From Streptomyces hokutonensis (lineage in GTDB: Bacteria > Actinomycetota > Actinomycetes > Streptomycetales > Streptomycetaceae), in assembly GCF_000376565.1 (NCBI RefSeq), contig NZ_BARG01000074.1, positions 1 to 63,563 on the forward strand: DNA of 63,563 bases, given 5' to 3'. Of this stretch, positions 38,584 to 47,557 are shown in pieces. A program made the translations under genes and the position numbers. Every line of letters starts with the position of its first letter. The stretch's first letter is position 1. The notes under the pieces were generated by a model. It had not been told where the DNA came from. It saw only the letters and a program-made list of their open reading frames with translations, and did no database searches.

Positions 38584-38653
38584 CGGTCACCGGTCACCGG
38601 TCACCAGTCACCAGTCACCAGTCACCGGTCACCAGTCACGGGTCACCGCTCAC
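38584..38653. repeat. Tandem array of ten 7-bp units
   Basis: Ten head-to-tail heptamers, of the form CRGTCAC with two variant end units (GGGTCAC, CGCTCAC), fill 70 bases exactly. The array starts about 155 bp upstream of the TOPRIM start and ends six bases before the stop codon of the response-regulator gene, so it lies in that gene's 3' untranslated region. Confidence 0.92.
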
Positions 38654-38659
38654 CCGGCC

Positions 38660-39331
38660 TCAGACCAGCCGCCGTAGATCCTCCAAGTACCGCAGGACGG
38701 CCGCGACCCGGCGGTCCACCTGGTCCGTCGGGGAGAGGTCGAGCTTGGCGAAGATGCTGCGGATGTGTTTGTGGACGGCGCCGTCGGTGACGACGAGCTT
38801 CTCGGCGATGGCGGAGTTGCCCAACCCCTCGGCCATCAGGGCGAGTACGTCGCGTTCGCGGGGGCTGAGGCGTTCCAGGCGGGTGTCCTGGCGGGAGCGG
38901 GTGAAGAGCTGGGCGACGACCTCGGGGTCGATGGCGGTGCCCCCGGCGGCCACCCGGTGCAGCGCGTCGAGGAACTCCTCGACCCGGCCCACGCGTTCCT
39001 TGAGGAGATAGCCGAGACCGTTCACCCCGCCGCCGAGCAGCTCGGTGGCGAAGCTCTGCTCGACGTAGGCCGACAGGACCAGTACCGCCAGATCGGGGCG
39101 GCGGCGCCTGGCCTCCACCGCGGCGACGATCCCCTCGTCGGTGTGCGTCGGCGGCATCCGTACGTCGAGGATGGCGACGTCCGGCCGGTGTACGTCGATG
39201 GCGTCCAGCGCCTCGTCGGGCGTGCCGGCGGTGGCCACCACGTCCAGCCCCTCGGCCCGCAGCAGCAGGGCGAGGCCCTCGCGCAGCAAGGGGTCGTCCT
39301 CGGCGATCACGATCCGCATGGCATGTTCCAT
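38660..39331 (-). CDS. NarL/LuxR-family response regulator
   Basis: The protein has 223 residues. The receiver domain runs from RIVIAEDDPLLREGLALLLR, with the acidic pair, through DVAILDVRMPP carrying the phosphorylated Asp, to LGYLLKERV with the conserved Lys. The LuxR helix-turn-helix follows: LSPRERDVLALMAEGLGNSA and IAEKLVVTDGAVHKHIRSIF. It is activated by the adjacent kinase and binds DNA as a dimer. The ATG at 39331 follows GAGG, while the kinase gene ends at 39342, so the two form one operon. The divergent ABC exporter is the obvious candidate target. Confidence 0.93.
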   Translation of the reverse strand: MEHAMRIVIAEDDPLLREGLALLLRAEGLDVVATAGTPDEALDAIDVHRPDVAILDVRMPPTHTDEGIVAAVEARRRRPDLAVLVLSAYVEQSFATELLGGGVNGLGYLLKERVGRVEEFLDALHRVAAGGTAIDPEVVAQLFTRSRQDTRLERLSPRERDVLALMAEGLGNSAIAEKLVVTDGAVHKHIRSIFAKLDLSPTDQVDRRVAAVLRYLEDLRRLV

Positions 39332-39341
39332 CTCGTCCACC

Positions 39342-40640
39342 TCATGTGCCACAGGGGAGATCCACCGTCAGGACGGTCGGGCCGCCCGGTGGGCTGGTCA
39401 GGGTGAGATCGCCGTCGTGGGCGGCGATGCGGCGGCGGATGCCGGTGAGGCCGGAGCCGCCGTCCTCGTCGGCGCCGCCCCGGCCGTCGTCCTCGATGGT
39501 CAGCAGCAGTCGGCCGGCACTGCCGCGTGCCGTGACCGTCGCGTGCCGTGCGCCGCTGTGCTTGGCGATGTTGGTCAGGGCCTCGGCGACGACGAAGTAC
39601 GCGGTGGCCTCGACGGACGCGGCACAGCGCGCGGATACGTCCACGTCGATCCGGCACGGCACCGCGCAGTCCGCGGCGAGACCGGACAGCGCGCCCGCGA
39701 GGCCCCGGTCGGCCAGCACCGGCGGGAGGATGCCGCGGGCGACCGTGCGGAGTTCGGCCAGGGCCTGTTCGGCGGCGGACTGGGCGCGTTCGAGGAGTTC
39801 GTCGGCGCCGGCCGGGTCGCGGGCGACCATACGGCGGGACGCCCCGATCAACACCGCAACGGAGACAAGGCGATTCTGCGCGCCGTCGTGCAACGAGCGC
39901 TCGATGCGCCGGAGTTCGGTGGCGTGGGCGTCGAGGGCGGCGGCCCGGGTGGCGGTCAACTCCGCTACGCGCAGGGAGAGATCGACGTCGGGACCGGCCG
40001 CGAGGAGCCGTCGTCCGGGGTCCGACTGGAGGCGGGCCATGCCGGGCGTCAGCCCCAGGATGATGGCGATCCAGCCCACGCCCAGCAGCGCCACGGCGAG
40101 GGCGTCCGCCCAGGTGTGCGCGTTGCCGACGCCCAGGGAGGTGGCCGTCGTGTTCGCGGGCAGGAACTTCCAGTACAGCGGGAACGCGGTGTCCCGCACG
40201 GCGAGGACCGGCAGCAGCACGCCGAGCAGCCCGAGCAGCAGGCCCAGGGTGGAGTGCCGTACCAGCCAGCGCAGTTCGCGGTGGGTCGTCGCGTCGGCGA
40301 GGGCGAGCCGCAGCCGGGTGGGCGGCGGCTCCGGGGCGACGACCTCGGGGCCCCGGCGGGCGAGCCGCTCCCGCTCCCGGCCGGCCAGCGCGTGCAGGGC
40401 GCGCAGCAGCGCGGGCGCCATGAGCAGCCCGACTCCTACGACACTCGTCGCGGCGGTGACGGCCAGCCACAGCACCAACAGGCCTGCGAGCACTGCCGTG
40501 TTGAGGCCGGAGGCGAGCTGCGCGAGGGCCTGGCCCGCGGTGCTCAGGGCCCGTAGCGCGAGGTGCCGGACGCTCTCGCGCGGGGCGGCCGCCCCGGCAC
40601 CGGCCGCCCCGCCGCCGCCCTCGCTCGTGCTCGCTGTCAT
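39342..40640 (-). CDS. Sensor histidine kinase with Sensor-type membrane domain (HisKA_3)
   Basis: The protein has 432 residues. The N-terminal half holds four membrane helices in two pairs (TAVLAGLLVLWLAVTAATSV, LGLLLGLLGVLLPVLAV and ALLGVGWIAIILGLTPGM), a layout of the short Sensor domain without a large outer loop. The dimerisation/phosphoacceptor segment is RRIERSLHDGAQNRLVSVAV. The ATP-binding domain shows VVAEALTNIAKHSGA and LTIEDDGRGGADEDGGSGLTG. It phosphorylates the response regulator encoded just downstream. Such intramembrane-type kinases often detect cell-envelope stress together with a neighbouring ABC exporter. Confidence 0.92.
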   Translation of the reverse strand: MTASTSEGGGGAAGAGAAAPRESVRHLALRALSTAGQALAQLASGLNTAVLAGLLVLWLAVTAATSVVGVGLLMAPALLRALHALAGRERERLARRGPEVVAPEPPPTRLRLALADATTHRELRWLVRHSTLGLLLGLLGVLLPVLAVRDTAFPLYWKFLPANTTATSLGVGNAHTWADALAVALLGVGWIAIILGLTPGMARLQSDPGRRLLAAGPDVDLSLRVAELTATRAAALDAHATELRRIERSLHDGAQNRLVSVAVLIGASRRMVARDPAGADELLERAQSAAEQALAELRTVARGILPPVLADRGLAGALSGLAADCAVPCRIDVDVSARCAASVEATAYFVVAEALTNIAKHSGARHATVTARGSAGRLLLTIEDDGRGGADEDGGSGLTGIRRRIAAHDGDLTLTSPPGGPTVLTVDLPCGT

Positions 40641-40806
40641 GCGAACGACCCTATGCCGTACGGCAGTTCCGCGCGGGCGCCGAGCCGCAGGAGTACAGCC
40701 TGCTGTACCTCGCATCCGGTGGGCTGCGGGATCGGCCGGGAGGGGTGCCGGTCCATAGCGTCGACGACGACAGCGGAAGCCGTACGAAACCCCGGGAGCA
40801 GCCCCG

Positions 40807-41019
40807 ATGCAGAACACGACGACCCCCGATCCCGCCGACCGGATCGGCACCGGCGACATCGCCCGCGCGCTGCTCTGGGTCACGGTGGTGGCCAGCGCGC
40901 TCGCCAACATGGCGGCCTCCTTCGGCGGCGCCGACACCTGGGTGCACCTGGTGTGCGGCGCGGTCACCGTGCTGTGCGCGGGCACCCTCGTCGTACGGAA
41001 CCTGAGGGGCCGGCGATGA
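40807..41019 (+). CDS. Small two-helix membrane protein ahead of the ABC exporter
   Basis: The protein has 70 residues. A polar head (MQNTTTPDPADRIGTGDIA) is followed by two hydrophobic helices (LLWVTVVASALANMAASFGG and VHLVCGAVTVLCAGTLVV) and a basic end (RNLRGRR). GGGAG lies eight bases before the ATG. Its stop overlaps the ATPase start (ATGA), so it is translationally coupled to the exporter. It may be an accessory subunit or signalling peptide for the exporter; no family is recognised. Confidence 0.75.
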   Translation: MQNTTTPDPADRIGTGDIARALLWVTVVASALANMAASFGGADTWVHLVCGAVTVLCAGTLVVRNLRGRR

Positions 41020-41759
41020 ACACCACGGTCACCCCAGTCACCACCGCGGCCATCGCCCTGGAGGGCGTCAGCAAGTCCTACCCGGGAGGCGTACGAGCCC
41101 TGGACGACGTGTCGTTGACCGTGGAGCGCGGCACCTTCCTCGCCGTGATGGGACCCTCGGGTTCCGGCAAGAGCACGCTGATGCACTGCGCCGCCGGGCT
41201 CGACTCGCCGACGTCGGGCAGTGTCCGAATCGACGGCCACGAGATCGCCGGGCTGAACGAGACCCGGCGCACCCAACTCCGGCGGGAGCGCGTCGGGTTC
41301 GTGTTCCAGGCCTACAACCTGATCCCCTCCCTCTCGATCGAGGACAACATCACGCTGCCGCTCCGGCTGGCGGGCCGCCGTGCCGACCGCGACTGGCTGC
41401 GCACCCTGGTGGAGCGGGTCGGACTGGCCGACCGGTTGTCCCACCGCCCGGCCGAACTCTCCGGCGGACAGCAGCAACGGGCCGCCGTCGTACGGGCGTT
41501 GGTGGCGCGGCCCGCCGTCGTGTTCGCCGACGAACCGACCGGCGCGCTCGACCTGCGCAGCGCCCACGAGGTCCTCGACCTGCTGCGCGACCTCGTGAAC
41601 GACCTGCGCCAGACGGTCGTGATGGTCACCCACGACCCGGCCGCCGCCGCCCGCGCCCACCACGTGCTGGTGATGGCGGACGGCCGGGTCGTCGAGGCCC
41701 TCAAGGCACCGACCGCCCCCGAACTGGCCGGCCGTCTCGTCGAGTTGGGGAGGGCCTGA
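41016..41759 (+). CDS. ABC transporter ATP-binding protein, LolD/MacB type
   Basis: The protein has 247 residues. Walker A is GPSGSGKST, the Q-loop appears in VGFVFQAYNLIPSLSIEDNI, the signature motif is LSGGQQQRAAVVRAL, Walker B is PAVVFADEPTGALD, and the H-loop His lies in VVMVTHDPAAAARAHHVLVM. This subclass pairs with FtsX-like permeases and powers mechanotransmission, often in antibiotic or lipoprotein efflux. It overlaps the small membrane gene and is three bases ahead of the permease gene. It is divergent from a NarL-type two-component system that may regulate it. Confidence 0.95.
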   Translation: MNTTVTPVTTAAIALEGVSKSYPGGVRALDDVSLTVERGTFLAVMGPSGSGKSTLMHCAAGLDSPTSGSVRIDGHEIAGLNETRRTQLRRERVGFVFQAYNLIPSLSIEDNITLPLRLAGRRADRDWLRTLVERVGLADRLSHRPAELSGGQQQRAAVVRALVARPAVVFADEPTGALDLRSAHEVLDLLRDLVNDLRQTVVMVTHDPAAAARAHHVLVMADGRVVEALKAPTAPELAGRLVELGRA

Positions 41760-41762
41760 GCC

Positions 41763-44291
41763 ATGTTCCGTCTTGCACTTCAGATGGTCGGACACCGGAT
41801 CACCGCGCTGATCGCCGTGGCCTGCGCGGTCCTCGGCGGTGCGGCCCTGCTCACCGCCACCGGTGTCCTGGCCGAGTCCGGCCTCCGTTCCCACCTCCCC
41901 GCCGGGCGGCTCGCGGGCGCGTCCGTCGTGGTCGCAGCCGACCAGGAGTACCACCCGGCCGGCGACCTCCCGCTCGCGCTTTCGGAACGGCGCCGCGTAC
42001 CCGCCCAACTGGTCCGCGAACTGGGCGAGTTGCCGGGCGTCACCGCGGCGGTCGGTGACATGAGCTTCCCCGCCGCGCTCCTCGACGCCCACGGGAGGGT
42101 CGTAGCGGCGGAGGACCCGCAGGTGGCGGGGCACGGTTGGTCCTCGACCCAACTGCTGGCTGGTGCGCCGCACATCACCGGCCGCGCGCCGACCGCCGCC
42201 GACCAGATCGCCGTGGACAGCGCCACGGCCAGGGCGGCAGGCATCGAGCCGGGCGACACGGTCCAGGTCGTCGTCAACGCCCGCCCGGCGACCGGCTATC
42301 GAGTCTCGGCGGTGGTCGACGCGCCGGGCGGCGGCGTCTACTTCGCCGATGCGGCGGCCCTACGACTCTCCGAGCACGCGGACCGGGTCGACCTGGTGGG
42401 GCTGCGTACCGCGCCCGGTGCCGAGGCGCGGGTGGCCGCCGAGGTGCGTACGAAGCTCAAGGGCACCGGGCTGCTGGCCGTCACCGGGGCCGGACGGGGC
42501 GACACGGCCGCGCCCGGGGCCGGGGCGTCCCGGTCGCTGCTGGTGCTGTTGGCCGGTTCACTGTCCGGGATCGTCGTGCTGATCACCGGGTTCGTGATGG
42601 CGAGCGCGCTGGCCGTGTCGATCGGCGGGCAGCGCCGTGACCTGGCGCTGATGCGGGCCGTGGGGGCGAGTCCGAAGCAGATCCGGCGGCTGGCGGCCGC
42701 GCAGTCCACCGTCGTCGCGGCGGTCGCCGTCGGACCCGGTGTCGGACTCGGCTATCTGCTCGCCGGGCAGTTCCGTCGGCTGCTCGCCGACCGGGGGGTC
42801 GTACCGCCCGAACTCCCGCTCACCTACAGCCCGTTGCCCGCACTCGCGGCGATCGTGCTGCTGGTCCTCGCCGTGCAGGTGTCCGCCCGTTGCTCGGCCT
42901 GGCGTACCTCGCGGATGCCGGCCACCGAGGCGGTCGCCGAGTCCCGCAGCGAGCCGCGCGAGCCGTCGCGGACCCGGACGCGGATCGGTCTGGTCGTGAT
43001 CGCGGTCGCTCTCATCATGTCCGCACTGCCGCTGTTCTCGCGCACGGTCCTCGGCGCCACGGCCACCTCGATCGCCGGGATCGTCGGGGCGATCGGCCTG
43101 GCCCTGGCGGGTCCGGCGCTGGTGCGGGGCATCGGCGGTGCGGCGGCCCGCGCGACGCGGCACGGCGGCTCGGCGTCGACCTGGCTGGCGATGGCCAACC
43201 TGCGCGCCTACGCCCTGCGCAACGCGGGCATCGTCTCCACGCTGGCCATGGCGGTCGTGTTCGTGCTGACGTACACCTTCACCCAGACCACCGTGCTGGC
43301 CGCCACCGCACACGACACCAGCACCGGAACACTGGCCCAACTACGGCTCGGCGCACCGGGGTTGGGAGGTCTGCCCGACGGCACGCTCGCCGCCGTACGG
43401 AAGACCGCCGGGGTGCGGGCCGCCGCGCCGGTCTCCACGACGACCGTGGTGTGGGAGTACGAGCAGTTCGGCGACAAGGCGGCCGAGTCGGGTGCCGCGA
43501 CGATCCTCACCCCGGACGCGGCGGGCGTCCTCGACCTCGACGTCCGGGACGGCGGTCTGGACCGGCTCGCCGGTGCGACCGTCGCCGTCAGCAGTGACGT
43601 AGCCCGCACCCGCTCCGCGACGGTGGGCCGCACGGTGAGTCTGGTCCTCGGTGACGGAACTCGCGTGAAGGCGAAGGTCGTCGCCGTGTACGGGCGGGGC
43701 CTCGGCTTCGGCTCGGTGGTGCTCTCGCACGACCTCGCCGCCGGACACACCACGACGGCACTCGACCAGTCGCTCCTGATCCGCACCGACGGAACGGCAA
43801 GCGCCCAGCAGCACCTCACCGCCCTCGCGGCCGACCGCCCGGGACTGGTCCTCGCACCCGCCAACTCCCCCTCCACCGGCGGCCTTTCGGACGCCCCGCC
43901 CGAGGTGTGGATCAACCTCGCCCTCATCGTGGTCCTGCTCGTCTACCTCCTGCTGAGCATCGCCAACAAACTGGTCGCGGCCACCGCGCAACGCCGGGTC
44001 GAACTCGGCGCCCTCCGCCTCAACGGCACCACGCCCCGGCAGATCCGCGCCATGATGCGCCGCGAGGCCGCGGTCACCGCCGCCACCGCGCTCACCACCG
44101 CCCTGCTGCTCTCCGCGGTCCCCCTCGCCCTCCTCGGCCAGGGCTTCCTGGGCCGCCCCTGGCCGGCGGGCCCGGTCTGGCTGCTCCCCGCCCTTGCCCT
44201 CACGGTCACGGCGACGGCCTTCCTCACCATCGAACTCCCCACCCGCCAGGCCCTGCGGACCCCGCCGGCCGACGCGATCCGCGCGCAGTGA
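41763..44291 (+). CDS. FtsX-like ABC transporter permease
   Basis: The protein has 842 residues. One membrane helix near the N-terminus (ITALIAVACAVLGGAALLTA) is followed by an external domain to about residue 255. The first FtsX core of three helices runs from LVLLAGSLSGIVVLITGFVM to about 375. There is a linker of two helices around 410-460, a second external domain, and a final FtsX core from VWINLALIVVLLVYLLLSIA to the end, with RVELGALRLNGTTPRQIRAM as the conserved cytoplasmic loop. This duplicated MacB-like layout is usual for actinobacterial permeases. The substrate is unknown; a peptide antibiotic or envelope lipid is plausible. Confidence 0.93.
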   Translation: MFRLALQMVGHRITALIAVACAVLGGAALLTATGVLAESGLRSHLPAGRLAGASVVVAADQEYHPAGDLPLALSERRRVPAQLVRELGELPGVTAAVGDMSFPAALLDAHGRVVAAEDPQVAGHGWSSTQLLAGAPHITGRAPTAADQIAVDSATARAAGIEPGDTVQVVVNARPATGYRVSAVVDAPGGGVYFADAAALRLSEHADRVDLVGLRTAPGAEARVAAEVRTKLKGTGLLAVTGAGRGDTAAPGAGASRSLLVLLAGSLSGIVVLITGFVMASALAVSIGGQRRDLALMRAVGASPKQIRRLAAAQSTVVAAVAVGPGVGLGYLLAGQFRRLLADRGVVPPELPLTYSPLPALAAIVLLVLAVQVSARCSAWRTSRMPATEAVAESRSEPREPSRTRTRIGLVVIAVALIMSALPLFSRTVLGATATSIAGIVGAIGLALAGPALVRGIGGAAARATRHGGSASTWLAMANLRAYALRNAGIVSTLAMAVVFVLTYTFTQTTVLAATAHDTSTGTLAQLRLGAPGLGGLPDGTLAAVRKTAGVRAAAPVSTTTVVWEYEQFGDKAAESGAATILTPDAAGVLDLDVRDGGLDRLAGATVAVSSDVARTRSATVGRTVSLVLGDGTRVKAKVVAVYGRGLGFGSVVLSHDLAAGHTTTALDQSLLIRTDGTASAQQHLTALAADRPGLVLAPANSPSTGGLSDAPPEVWINLALIVVLLVYLLLSIANKLVAATAQRRVELGALRLNGTTPRQIRAMMRREAAVTAATALTTALLLSAVPLALLGQGFLGRPWPAGPVWLLPALALTVTATAFLTIELPTRQALRTPPADAIRAQ

Positions 44292-44389
44292 GCGAGGGGC
44301 CGGACGGGAGCGTGAAGTGAGTTAAGGAATGATCCGGTCCGGCGGTGAAAGGATCCGGGCGGAGCCGGACAGGACAGGTCGTGGAATCC

Positions 44390-44959
44390 ATGACGGAACA
44401 GGAGACGCGCCGGATGCGGCGGGCGCGTTTCGAAGGGCTGGCGCGGGTGGTGGTGGAACCGCTGCACCGGTATCTGCTGCGGCGGGCGAGCACCGAGACG
44501 GCCGAGGACGTCCTCTCGGAGACACTGCTGGTGCTGTGGCGGCGCCTCGAGGACGTCCCCGGGCTCGGCGACGACGTCACGCCGGACCCCGACGACGTAC
44601 TTCCCTGGTGCTACGGGGTGGCTCGGGGTTGCCTCGCCAACGCCCGCCGGGCCGACGGGCGCAGACTCCGGCTGGTGGAGCGGCTGATCAGGACCCAGCA
44701 GCGGGCCCCGGAGGAGGCCGCCGAGCACAGCGAGCTGCATGCCGCGCTCGACTCCCTCGGGGCGGCGGACCGTGAGGTGGTGCGGCTGTGGGCGTGGGAG
44801 GGGCTGGCGCCGCGGCAGATCGCGGAGGCGACCGGGTCGACGCCCAACGCGGTGAGCATCCGGCTCCATCGGGCGAAGGCGAGACTCGCCGACCGGCTGG
44901 GGCGAAAGAATGGCGCACTGCCCGGACACAAGAGCGATGAAGGAAGGAGCGGTCGGTGA
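44390..44959 (+). CDS. ECF RNA polymerase sigma factor
   Basis: The protein has 189 residues. Region 2 is VVVEPLHRYLLRRASTETAE, DVLSETLLVLWRRL and CYGVARGCLANARRADGRRL. Region 4 is ALDSLGAADREVVRLWAWEG with the helix-turn-helix LAPRQIAEATGSTPNAVSIR, LHRAKARL. A GTG at 44381 with AGGACAGG before it is an alternative start. Its stop overlaps the next gene (GTGA), which codes for a membrane protein of anti-sigma shape, so the two are a regulatory pair. It follows the ABC exporter by 98 bp. Confidence 0.9.
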   Translation: MTEQETRRMRRARFEGLARVVVEPLHRYLLRRASTETAEDVLSETLLVLWRRLEDVPGLGDDVTPDPDDVLPWCYGVARGCLANARRADGRRLRLVERLIRTQQRAPEEAAEHSELHAALDSLGAADREVVRLWAWEGLAPRQIAEATGSTPNAVSIRLHRAKARLADRLGRKNGALPGHKSDEGRSGR

Positions 44960-45576
44960 ACGACGACGAACTGCTGGCCCGGCTGAAGGCCGCGGACCCC
45001 GCGCTGACCCGTAGTGCTCCGCCGCCCGACATCGATCAGCTTGTGGAGGCCACGTTGAACACCGTCACACCTACCGCCCCTCTTGACGCCGGTGCGCCCT
45101 CGGTACGGTCCCGCCGGCACCTCCTCGGACTCGCGGCGGCGGTCGGTCTTCTCGTGCTCGGCGGCGGTATCGGGGTGGGGGTCATGGCGAACGGCGGTGG
45201 CGGTGGTACGTCCAACAATCAGGCAGGCCGCGGGAGTTCGGCCGCCGCCGGGGCCCTGAGGCTCACCGCCGAGGGCGGCTCCGCGAAGTGCATGGCGCCC
45301 ACCCCCGAGAGCCTGCGCGGATACCCGACGCTCTTCATCGGAACGGTCACGTCCGTCAAGGGCACCGTGGTCACCTTCCGCGTCGACCACTGGCTGAAGG
45401 GCGGCACCGCCCGCACGGTCGTCCTCGACAGCGACACCAGCCGCCCGGAGGCGCTCACGTTCAGCGACGGCGAGCGCTACATCGTCGCCGCCAAGGACGG
45501 CGTAGTACCCGTGTGCGGCGCGAACGGCGTCACGGCCGACGACATCCCCAAGTTCCGCAAGGCGTACGGGAAATGA
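44956..45576 (+). CDS. Single-pass membrane protein, putative anti-sigma partner
   Basis: The protein has 206 residues. The cytoplasmic N-terminal 55 residues (DELLARLKAADPALTRSAPP, IDQLVEATLN) are followed by one transmembrane helix (HLLGLAAAVGLLVLGGGIGV) and an external domain with AEGGSAKCMAPTPESLRGYP, FIGTVTSVKGTVVTFRVDHW and VVPVCGANGVTADDIPKFRK; the two Cys may form a disulfide. No zinc-finger HxxxCxxC is present, so it is not a ZAS-type anti-sigma. The tie to the sigma factor rests on the GTGA overlap. The outer domain could sense an envelope signal. Confidence 0.78.
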   Translation: MNDDELLARLKAADPALTRSAPPPDIDQLVEATLNTVTPTAPLDAGAPSVRSRRHLLGLAAAVGLLVLGGGIGVGVMANGGGGGTSNNQAGRGSSAAAGALRLTAEGGSAKCMAPTPESLRGYPTLFIGTVTSVKGTVVTFRVDHWLKGGTARTVVLDSDTSRPEALTFSDGERYIVAAKDGVVPVCGANGVTADDIPKFRKAYGK

Positions 45577-45600
45577 CCACCGGCCCCGTCCCGGCTCCGG

Positions 45601-47205
45601 CTACCGCAGTGCGCTCGCGCGCCGGTGGCCGGGGATGTCCAGCCACCGGGCCGCGGCCGTGCGCGCCACCGGAAGGAAGTCGGCCCGGGCCAGGATCGCG
45701 GTGAGCAGGTCGTCGCGCGAGGCCATGCCCAGCGCGTAGACCAGGCTCTCCAGCGTGGCCGCGGTCACCGGGTCCCGGTCGCTCAGCCATACGGCGTGGT
45801 GGTGGGCGACGGCGGTCCGCAGGAAGTCCCCGCCGGCCCGGTCGGCCGCCACATGGCCCAGGCCGCGCACGGCGGCGTACGCCGTGGGCCGCGGCACGCT
45901 CGGCAGCACCGCGAGCCGCTGGAGCAGCCCGCGGTGGCGGTGGTCGCCGAGGACGCGCAGCGCGTCCAGCAGTACCACCGCGAGCCGTTCGTGCCGGACG
46001 GCCGACGGGCGGACCAGCTCGGCGGCGAGCGCGTCCGCGAGCACCGGGCGGTACGGGGTGGCCGCGAGCAGGAAGGCGGCGTAGAGGCGGACGTCGAAGA
46101 GCGGACTGGCCAGCGTCTCGGCGACCAGCGCGGCCGGGATCGCGGGATCGCGCACCCGGTCCGGTTCTACGGTGCCCAGTCGCGCCGTCACCCTGCCGAC
46201 CGCCGCCGCCACCAGCGCACGGGCGTCCGGATCGGACCCGCCCCTGTCCCTGCTCCCGTTCCTGTGGTGTTCGTCCGGCCGAGTCGAGGCGCGGCGGCCC
46301 CGTACGGCTCGGGCGTACTCGGGGTGCAGCGCGGACAGATGTTCGCGCAGCGGCTCGACCTGGTCGCCGGTCGGGCCGCCGCCGGAGTCCCGCACCGCCC
46401 GGACGAGAGTCCGCAGCTGGCCGTCGTCGAAGTGCCGGTAGCGCACCTTGCGGAAGCACGCCATCACCGCGCCCCGGTGCGCCAACGGCCCGCTGGGGCG
46501 GGCGAGTTCGCTCAGCACCAGGTCGGCCGCGTCGGGGTGCCCGCAGTTGTCCAGCGCGCAGACGATCTCGGTCGCCGTCAGCCGGGCCCGTCCGGCGGCC
46601 ATCGCACCGCACACGGCGATGACGGTACGGCCGCCCCGCCGGTGGTTCAGCAGCCGGTTGAGGGACTCGAAGCGGAGCATCCACGGCAGGTCGTCGGCGA
46701 TCACCATCTCCTCGACGAGCCGTTCGGCCAGCGCGGACCAGGTGCCCGACGGCATCAGCACCACGTCGGGACGCGCGCACAGGCCGTCCACCAGCTGGTC
46801 CCAGTCGTCACCGGTCATCACATCGCCGGACACCGCCTGCTCCAGCAGGTCTTCCAGCGGCCGTACGGCGGGGCCCGCCGGGTCGACGTCCAGGACGGGA
46901 CCGGGTGCCCAGTAGCGCCACACGGTGCGCGCGGTGGCGGTAAGTGTGTTGCGGGGCAGCGCGAGCAGTTCCTCGTAGCGGCGAACCGCCCGCCAGGGAA
47001 CGGGAGTTCGGCCCGTCTCCCAGCGCGAGACGGTGCTGACGCTCACCTCGCGGTCGTACACCCCGCCGTGGAAGGCCGCCGCGAAGGCCGGCAGCGATCT
47101 CAGCGAACTCTCCCCGGCCAGCAGGCGGTTGACCCGTAACAGCCAGGCGACGCGGGCCCGTCGGCCCAGTGCGGAACCCGCGGCGACCGCCGCGTGAGCA
47201 TCCAT
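45601..47205 (-). CDS. Large HTH regulator-like protein with helical repeats
   Basis: The protein has 534 residues. Residues about 10-95 are a helix-turn-helix region (AAFHGGVYDREVSVSTVSRW, then ETGRTPVPWRAVRRYEELL), a variant of the XRE fold in which the operator helix is VSVSTVSRWETG. The remaining 430 residues are all-helical with repeated stretches rich in Leu, Ala and Arg (PAALVAETLASPLFDVRLYA, RGLLQRLAVLPSVPRPTAYA), resembling HEAT/ARM-type repeats. There is no enzymatic motif. It is divergent from the secreted serine hydrolase gene and may control it, which is inference. The ATG at 47205 was chosen over an in-frame ATG nine codons upstream. Confidence 0.75.
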   Translation of the reverse strand: MDAHAAVAAGSALGRRARVAWLLRVNRLLAGESSLRSLPAFAAAFHGGVYDREVSVSTVSRWETGRTPVPWRAVRRYEELLALPRNTLTATARTVWRYWAPGPVLDVDPAGPAVRPLEDLLEQAVSGDVMTGDDWDQLVDGLCARPDVVLMPSGTWSALAERLVEEMVIADDLPWMLRFESLNRLLNHRRGGRTVIAVCGAMAAGRARLTATEIVCALDNCGHPDAADLVLSELARPSGPLAHRGAVMACFRKVRYRHFDDGQLRTLVRAVRDSGGGPTGDQVEPLREHLSALHPEYARAVRGRRASTRPDEHHRNGSRDRGGSDPDARALVAAAVGRVTARLGTVEPDRVRDPAIPAALVAETLASPLFDVRLYAAFLLAATPYRPVLADALAAELVRPSAVRHERLAVVLLDALRVLGDHRHRGLLQRLAVLPSVPRPTAYAAVRGLGHVAADRAGGDFLRTAVAHHHAVWLSDRDPVTAATLESLVYALGMASRDDLLTAILARADFLPVARTAAARWLDIPGHRRASALR

Positions 47206-47557
47206 CCGGCAAGTCTGGCAGGACCCGGACATCACCAGGGCAAGGACGACAAATGTCACCGCCATACCCCGTTTCCCACCGTCCGGCGACCGCCGTTGCA
47301 CCGCGCGGCGAGCCGTGCAACGCACCCGGAACGGGCACCGCCGACGGGGTACCAACGGGGCACCGGCCCCCGACGGGCGGGTCCGGCACGGGGGTGCGGA
47401 CCCGCCCCGTCGGCGGGGCGGGTGCGTGCCCTTCGGTGTGACGAACGTCCGTCCGATCGAGTGGACTCGCCGGGACGCGCAACGCAGGAGGACCCTCCGC
47501 CGGACTCCGGATGGTGGCGTGGCCACCTCAACCCCCAACCGGAAGAAGCGCCCCGGC
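47206..47557. promoter_or_regulatory. Divergent intergenic region with a strong hairpin
   Basis: These 352 bases contain no gene. At 47371-47412 the arms CGACGGGCGGGTCCG and CGGACCCGCCCCGTCG can pair with one bulged base. The hairpin lies about 150 bp upstream of the serine hydrolase start and could be an attenuator or mRNA leader structure. Confidence 0.5.

Noticed and set aside
38584..38653. CRISPR-like appearance of the short repeat array
   Set aside because: The units are 7 bp and directly adjacent, with no spacers and no cas genes; it is a simple tandem repeat.
45625..47139. 504-codon frame opposite the HTH/helical-repeat gene
   Set aside because: The minus strand gives the recognisable helix-turn-helix protein; the plus frame is rich in Gly, Gln, Arg and His and looks like an antisense shadow.
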